Part shown: piece by piece, positions 63,447-64,000 of the stretch
How the letters are laid out: every line of letters begins with the position of its first letter
Position numbering within the stretch: the first letter of the stretch is position 1
Assembly: GCA_036245525.1 (NCBI GenBank)
Contig: BTPG01000005.1
Location: forward strand, 184,377,653-184,441,652
Length of the DNA: 64,000 nt
Direction of reading: 5' to 3'
DNA from: Semisulcospira habei
Lineage: Eukaryota > Mollusca > Gastropoda > Semisulcospiridae
Notes under the pieces: generated by a model
Told to the model about the DNA's origin: nothing
Seen by the model: only the letters and a program-made list of their open reading frames with translations
The model's database searches: none
Position numbers and translations under genes: made by a program

Positions 63447-63481
63447 TGGGGGGGGGTGGGGGGGGGGGGGGGGGGGGGGGG
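63447..63481. repeat. Poly-G tract
   Basis: A G run broken by one T; length may be unreliable. Confidence 0.92.
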
Positions 63482-63574
63482 AACACGTTAAAGTAAAAAG
63501 CAAAATAAAAAGGTAACATATCTGAAGCAGAATCAAGCCAGAAAAAAAGAGCACTAATTTCACTCATTCTGCGG

Positions 63575-63640
63575 ATTTAGCCAGCCCGGGAGCCGCAGAG
63601 GATCGTGAGAATTGACGCCTCTCGCTGGCAAGAAGTGGCC
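63575..63640. repeat. Diverged family C remnant
   Basis: GCCAGCCCGGGAGCCGCAGAGGATC with GACGCCTCTCGCTGGC resembles the family C right end. Hairpin is decayed. Confidence 0.35.
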
Positions 63641-63890
63641 TCCTTTACATCTGCAGTACGAGATAATCGCGTGGAGTTAACTGTACTATGGTTAGAGAAG
63701 GCGAGACGGCGCATGCCACAGTGATCGAGGCAATCAAGCGAGACAATCCACATATGATGCTTGCTCTGTTCTCTCTTTCAAAGGGCACAACCAACTCCTT
63801 CTGGTTTGATTCTGATATAGAAATAAATTCTTATTAGGAAATTTGTGATATGAGAAACGTTGCGTGACCTGAATTACCTATGAGAGATTA

Positions 63891-63966
63891 ACTCATTCTA
63901 GACGTGCCGCCTCCGGATACGCGGCTTACGCCGCGTATCCGGAGGCGACACGTCTCGAATGAGATA
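63891..63966. mobile_element. Hairpin MITE, family D
   Basis: TTAACTCATTCTAGACGTGC with complement ACACGTCTCGAATGAG; stem CCTCCGGATACGCGGC is almost perfect. Confidence 0.84.
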
Positions 63967-64000
63967 AGGATAGTGCCAGATTAGTGCAAGGGTAGTGCCA
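63967..64000. mobile_element. Fragment of family A MITE at window end
   Basis: ATAGTGCCAGATTAG and AAGGGTAGTGCCA; cut by the window edge. Confidence 0.5.

Overview
This is nuclear DNA of an animal, most likely a mollusc. The taxon is inferred from gene content and repeat style, not proven. Genes are split into short exons with GT-AG introns, and most of the 64 kb is transposon-derived or tandemly repeated.

Two convergent genes can be read. On the + strand, the last two exons of an EndoU-type poly(U)-specific endoribonuclease lie at 3139-3283 and 9069-9326; the start of that gene is outside the window or unrecognised. On the - strand, 25 consecutive exons between 63312 and 19120 form the C-terminal 1485 residues of a large secreted protein. 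It has an apolipophorin/apoB/vitellogenin-like beta-strand-rich region, a basic RRKR site, a VWD domain, a C8 domain and a C-terminal vWA-like domain. All 24 splice junctions keep the reading frame. Its 5' part continues beyond base 64000.

The rest is repeats. There are at least nine non-LTR retrotransposon copies: two RT-bearing elements on the + strand (3519-7608, 30771-33464), one on the - strand (24095-26116), and several 3' fragments ending in (ATT)n tails. There are also tRNA-derived SINEs; about 50 copies of palindromic MITE families, many bounded by TTAA; a piggyBac-like deletion derivative with 17-bp perfect terminal inverted repeats (50242-51288); and foldback elements with 13-15-bp target duplications that resemble Penelope-like termini. 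Tandem arrays have units of about 43-46, 51, 60, 54, 37, 27/93 and 51 bp.

Two themes stand out. The first is the VWD-C8-vWA C-terminus and local exon duplication of the lipoprotein-like gene. The second is the repeated birth of minisatellites inside TTAA-bounded palindromic MITEs: three different copies have expanded different internal segments, and one array-bearing MITE sits only four bases inside an intron from a coding exon.

Layout: 1-2001 minisatellite; 2002-9326 EndoU 3' exons with a LINE in the intron; 9327-19119 intergenic, full of repeats; 19120-63312 the lipoprotein-like gene, with all large arrays in its introns; 63313-64000 its further intron.
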